DNA of 8,122 bases from JBBRYB01 sp038238115 (GTDB lineage: Bacteria; Actinomycetota; Actinomycetes; Propionibacteriales; Nocardioidaceae): contig JBBRYB010000109.1 in the NCBI GenBank assembly GCA_038238115.1, positions 1 to 8,122 on the forward strand. Direction: 5' to 3'. Positions 5,714-8,122 of this stretch are shown here, piece by piece. Each line of letters starts with the position of its first letter. Positions within the stretch are counted from its first letter, which is position 1. The notes below the pieces were generated by a model. That model saw only the letters and a program-made list of their open reading frames with translations. It did no database searches and was not told where the DNA came from. The position numbers were made by a program, and so were the translations under genes.

Positions 5714-6271
5714 TCAGGGGCATTGGCGTAGGAGGCCCATGGCCTCCGCGTGGCGGAGTACGTCCGCGTGCGTCGGATCGTGCTCTTGGAGGTACTCGGC
5801 AGCCGCTGCAGGCGGCAGTGCCAGCGCCTCTACGACCGTTTCGCCATCGGCGGGGTTGGTGGGCGCCCCCACGACATGCACATCTGCGATGGCGTACGCC
5901 CAGTAAGCGCGTAGGTGTGGCAGGTGGGGCCGATACGGCTCGTCTCGGTCGCTGTCCGCCACGTGGGCGGAGAAATAGCGGGGTTCGCCGTCGAGCAACG
6001 CGCCTGCTTCCTCAATCAGTTCACGACGTGCAAGGTCATTCAGCGATTCACCGGGTTCACGGGTGCCGCCGGGCAGGAACCGCCACCCTTGCTCGCTGCG
6101 GCAGACGACGATCGTTCCCTCTGTGGTGATGGCGACCAGGTGAAGACGGGAAACGAGTTCCTCCGGCGCGGGCTCCGTGGTGTAGCGGACGCGGCAGTCT
6201 GCGTAGTCCACGTAGGCGTCTTGATACAGGTCCGGAAAGCGCAGAGTCCACGGGTCGATGTCGCTGCTCAT
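5714..6271 (-). CDS. NUDIX hydrolase
   Basis: 185 residues. A complete NUDIX box fits the consensus G-x5-E-x7-R-E-U-x-E-E-x-G-U: Gly69, Glu75, Arg83, Glu84, Glu87, Glu88 and Gly90, inside PGGTREPGESLNDLARRELI. The glutamates bind the divalent metal used to cleave a nucleoside diphosphate linked to another moiety (NDP-sugars, dinucleotides, oxidised nucleotides and so on). The box is preceded by the usual strand GTIVVCRSEQGWRFLPGG. The N-terminal 40 residues are specific to the subgroup. Substrate cannot be assigned. ATG 6271 is the natural start and lacks a strong ribosome-binding site. The reading frame of the DUF5701-type gene overlaps its first 215 bases on the same strand, which I attribute to a lost stop codon there. 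Confidence 0.92.
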   Translation of the reverse strand: MSSDIDPWTLRFPDLYQDAYVDYADCRVRYTTEPAPEELVSRLHLVAITTEGTIVVCRSEQGWRFLPGGTREPGESLNDLARRELIEEAGALLDGEPRYFSAHVADSDRDEPYRPHLPHLRAYWAYAIADVHVVGAPTNPADGETVVEALALPPAAAAEYLQEHDPTHADVLRHAEAMGLLRQCP

Positions 6272-6866
6272 GAGGCAACTTTGTCAGAGCGGATAGACAG
6301 ATCTGACGCACTCCACCCTTCTCCGCATCTGTATCTGCATCGGACGATTCCGATGCGGCCATGCGTCCCCGGTAGCCGAACGGGTTGCGGTCAGCGGCCG
6401 AGGCGAACCCTAGCCAGGTGTGCCGGTTCCTCGCCCAACACCATCTCACTTTCGGCGCATCGCGGTTCGCGCTGCCGTCGCGGCCGGTGCCGTTGCTGAT
6501 CCAGACCGCGGGCGTCCGAGCGTCCAGCTTCCCGGCGTTCTTCCGCAGCCGCGAGCCGATCGTCATGAAGCAGTGGTTGCGCTCGAGTGCGTCCGGCTGC
6601 TGCAACAGCCAGAAGATGCCCTCGGGGAGCGTCAACGGCGTCCGCTGTGAAGCGAGGATCGCTGGAAGTGCTTCGTCGGGACTCCAGCTAGCCATGGAGT
6701 CGCCGCGCTCGACGTCGTGGAGCAAGTAGATCGGTGAGTCCGGGAGGGTCACCTCGTCAATCGCCGAGAACTGGTCGACGTCAGGCATGTCCACCACTAC
6801 GCCGAGCTCGATCAGCCGATCGGCTTGCTCGGACATTCTTGGCATTGCGGTCTGAGGGATCGTCAC
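6057..6866 (-). CDS. DUF5701-type protein, internally shortened and read through into the NUDIX gene
   Basis: The open frame has 269 codons, but only residues 1-160 (6387-6866) look like a protein family: MSEQADRLIELG, VVVDMPDVDQFSAIDEV, MASWSPDEALPAIL, RTPLTLPEGIFWLLQQP, CFMTIGSR, KLDARTPAVWISNGTGRDG and RWCWARNRHTWLGFASAADR. From memory this is the actinobacterial DUF5701 family of unknown function. In the family I expect roughly 80 further residues between DRLIELG and VVVDM; here they are adjacent (junction near 6795-6803), suggesting an in-frame internal deletion. Full-length relatives end soon after TWLGFAS, whereas here the frame runs on as basic, low-order sequence over the NUDIX start. 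The GTG start at 6866 has a good ribosome-binding site (GGAGG). Probably a decaying gene whose leading part may still be translated. Confidence 0.6.
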   Translation of the reverse strand: MTIPQTAMPRMSEQADRLIELGVVVDMPDVDQFSAIDEVTLPDSPIYLLHDVERGDSMASWSPDEALPAILASQRTPLTLPEGIFWLLQQPDALERNHCFMTIGSRLRKNAGKLDARTPAVWISNGTGRDGSANRDAPKVRWCWARNRHTWLGFASAADRNPFGYRGRMAASESSDADTDAEKGGVRQICLSALTKLPHEQRHRPVDSALSGPVSRRLRGLRRLPRPLHHGARAGGTRFPSSPGRHHHRGNDRRLPQRARVAVPARRHP

Positions 6867-6875
6867 GTCGCGGTG

Positions 6876-6880
6876 CCTCC
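6876..6880 (-). promoter_or_regulatory. Strong ribosome-binding site for the DUF5701-type gene
   Basis: GGAGG on the minus strand, nine bases before the GTG at 6866. It is the clearest Shine-Dalgarno sequence in the window and decides the GTG start over the internal ATG codons at 6845 and 6836. Confidence 0.6.
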
Positions 6881-7008
6881 AGGTGTCATAGGTGAACGGG
6901 TAATGATCAACGCAAGACCCAAGCCCTGAGTTCCCTCGGCATGCCGCCTACCCACCGGTTCCGGATCGGCTTCCGGGCGCTGTCAGCCTGTGGAGAGCGC
7001 CGGTGGAA

Positions 7009-7130
7009 TCAGATCGTTGCGACGTGGACGCGCTCGGCTGTCCGAAGACGTCATGACCGTTGCGCGTGTAGAGGTCGGGCTCGTTGGCGTGGGCTGTAGC
7101 GGCGATCAACAGATCCGCGAACCGGCGTGA
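7009..7130 (-). pseudogene. VapC-like PIN-domain toxin, C-terminal remnant
   Basis: RRFADLLIAATAHANEPDLY followed by TRNGHD is the hallmark end of VapC ribonuclease toxins (ADLLIAATAHAxxLPLYTRNxxDF), containing the late acidic residues of the PIN active site. Past GHD the frame must change by one to read LRTAERVHVATI and stop at TGA 7011-7009, a normal VapC ending. The N-terminal part with the first catalytic aspartate is absent, and no VapB antitoxin gene lies nearby. A further stretch (EAVSRTRAAG, around 7140-7170) in another frame may be more of the same gene. It cannot make an active toxin. It overlaps or abuts the 5' end of the opposite-strand DinB gene. Confidence 0.75.
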
Positions 7131-7162
7131 CGCCGGCGGCACGGGTGCGGGAGACTGCCTCG

Positions 7163-7918
7163 ATGGATGCTGAGTACTCCCAGAGTGACCAGTTCCGTGG
7201 TGCCCGCATCCACCTGTGCGACCTTGCTGGCCTCGAGATCCGCGATTGCGAGGTCAGCAGTCTGAAGATCGTCGACTGCTATGGCAGCGACGTCTACCTC
7301 GGTGGCGATTTCGAGCGTCTCGTCGTCAACGACGTCGACGTGACCGCCTACGTCGAGGCCGAGCTCGACCGGCAGCATCCCACGCGGGTGCTGGCGCGTG
7401 ACGCCGCGTCCCCCGAGGACTACCGGGAAGCCTGGGACGCCATCGAGGCGATGTGGGAGGCCACGCTCGATCACGCGAGGCTGTTGCCTGACGCCGCACT
7501 ACACGAGCGGGTCGACGGCGAGTGGTCCTTCGTCGAGACCCAACGGCACCTGCTGTTCGCCGGCGATGCTTGGCTCGGCAATGCCGTGCTGGAGGAGGAA
7601 GCGCCGTACCACCCGTTGGGCTTTCCTGCCGGCGGCATGCCGCCCGACGCGACGGCGAAACTCGGGCTCACCCTCGAAGCCACGCCCACGCTCGACGAGG
7701 TGCTCGCGCCGCGGCACGCCCGCATGGCCACGATGCGGGGAGAGGTCGATGAGCTCACGGAGGCCGAGCTCGATCGGGTGTGCGGTCGAAAGCCAGCGGA
7801 CCAGTATCCCGACCAGCAATACGTCGTGCGCCGCTGCCTCAAGGTGGTGCTGAAGGAAGAGGCCGAACATCACCGTTATGCGGTGCGTGACCTCGCCGCG
7901 CTCGACGCCGGTGCCTGA
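7163..7918 (+). CDS. DinB-fold protein with N-terminal pentapeptide-like segment
   Basis: 251 residues. Residues 1-60 (FRGARIHLCDLAGLEIRDCE and the following SLKIVDCY, FERLVVNDVDV) have the A/L-x-x-x-x spacing of degenerate pentapeptide repeats. Residues 85-245 form a DinB/YfiT-like four-helix domain: DYREAWDAIEAMWEATLDHA, WSFVETQRHLLFAGDAWLG with His129, and KEEAEHHRYAVRDL with His236/His237, the likely metal ligands. DinB-fold proteins in actinobacteria are often thiol-dependent S-transferases or have unknown roles; I cannot choose. ATG 7163 is preferred because GGGAG lies about ten bases upstream and family-like sequence starts there; an earlier in-frame start at 7127 adds residues that overlap the VapC remnant. 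The gene appears intact and is not in an operon here. Confidence 0.85.
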   Translation: MDAEYSQSDQFRGARIHLCDLAGLEIRDCEVSSLKIVDCYGSDVYLGGDFERLVVNDVDVTAYVEAELDRQHPTRVLARDAASPEDYREAWDAIEAMWEATLDHARLLPDAALHERVDGEWSFVETQRHLLFAGDAWLGNAVLEEEAPYHPLGFPAGGMPPDATAKLGLTLEATPTLDEVLAPRHARMATMRGEVDELTEAELDRVCGRKPADQYPDQQYVVRRCLKVVLKEEAEHHRYAVRDLAALDAGA

Positions 7919-8122
7919 ACCGGTGGTGAGGGAGTGCCTGGCCTAAGCCGACGCGCTCGAGCCTCGCCCGGCCGCTCCGGCTTGGCAGCACCGCGCCGCC
8001 TCTTGATGTTGGCGGACACAACTGCCTGATCGTGGACTTTGCAAACCCGGCGGCTTCGGGTGGTCCATTCTTCGCCTCGCTGGACGGGCGGCCAGGATGA
8101 CCCTCGCCGTAACCGGATCCCC
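7919..8122. other. No recognisable gene downstream of the DinB gene
   Basis: Just over 200 bases to the window edge. A weak stem, ACCCG/CGGGT around 8046-8062, could be part of a terminator, but it has only five base pairs and no T-tract. No coding family is visible on either strand. Confidence 0.4.

Noticed and set aside
7106..7474. A 122-codon minus-strand open frame opposite the DinB 5' half
   Set aside because: Valine/aspartate-rich mirror of the plus-strand gene; the plus frame has a start, a ribosome-binding site and DinB motifs.

Overview
The window is GC-rich with short intergenic spacers, actinobacterial-type protein families and GTG as well as ATG starts. It looks like the chromosome of a high-GC Actinomycetota species; I cannot name a genus. 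There is no rRNA, tRNA or CRISPR array that I can see. The cargo is accessory: an insertion-sequence scar at the left edge, then single-copy genes of unrelated function, many of them visibly damaged.

Layout. Positions 1-298 hold two IS3-family pieces in opposite orientation: the left end and first codons of an element running out of the window leftwards, which appears to sit inside the last part of another element's orfB. After about 590 bases without a recognisable gene comes an intact heliorhodopsin gene (about 886-1659, +), the most distinctive gene here. About 500 more bases without a gene follow. Then comes a divergent pair: a small ABM/dimeric alpha-beta-barrel protein (2161-2442, -) and a LuxR-type regulator (2543-3708, +). 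The two share a 100-base intergenic region with a perfect 18-bp palindrome. The regulator is broken by an 8-bp tandem duplication and also carries an in-frame 78-bp tandem duplication.

From 3896 to 6866 everything reads on the minus strand: a frameshifted isochorismatase-family hydrolase, an intact aminoglycoside-phosphotransferase-fold kinase (4680-5624), an intact NUDIX hydrolase (5714-6271) and a DUF5701-type protein (start 6866). The last appears to have lost a large internal segment and its own stop codon. A roughly 36-bp dispersed repeat occurs twice in this block, 50-70 bases upstream of the isochorismatase and kinase starts. A PIN-domain (VapC-like) toxin remnant lies at 7009-7130 on the minus strand, and an intact DinB-fold protein (7163-7918, +) closes the gene content.

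How it fits together. I see no single pathway. Heliorhodopsin is a light-sensing membrane protein, the LuxR/ABM pair looks like a local regulatory module, and the minus-strand block is a run of small-molecule hydrolase, kinase and NUDIX functions. The clearest theme is ongoing decay in a mobile-element-flanked accessory region: at least four damaged genes, two of which show the exact tandem-duplication or 1-2 nt indel lesion. Two findings deserve first attention. One is the 8-bp direct repeat that frameshifts the LuxR regulator and could revert by loss of one unit. The other is the perfect palindrome in its divergent control region.
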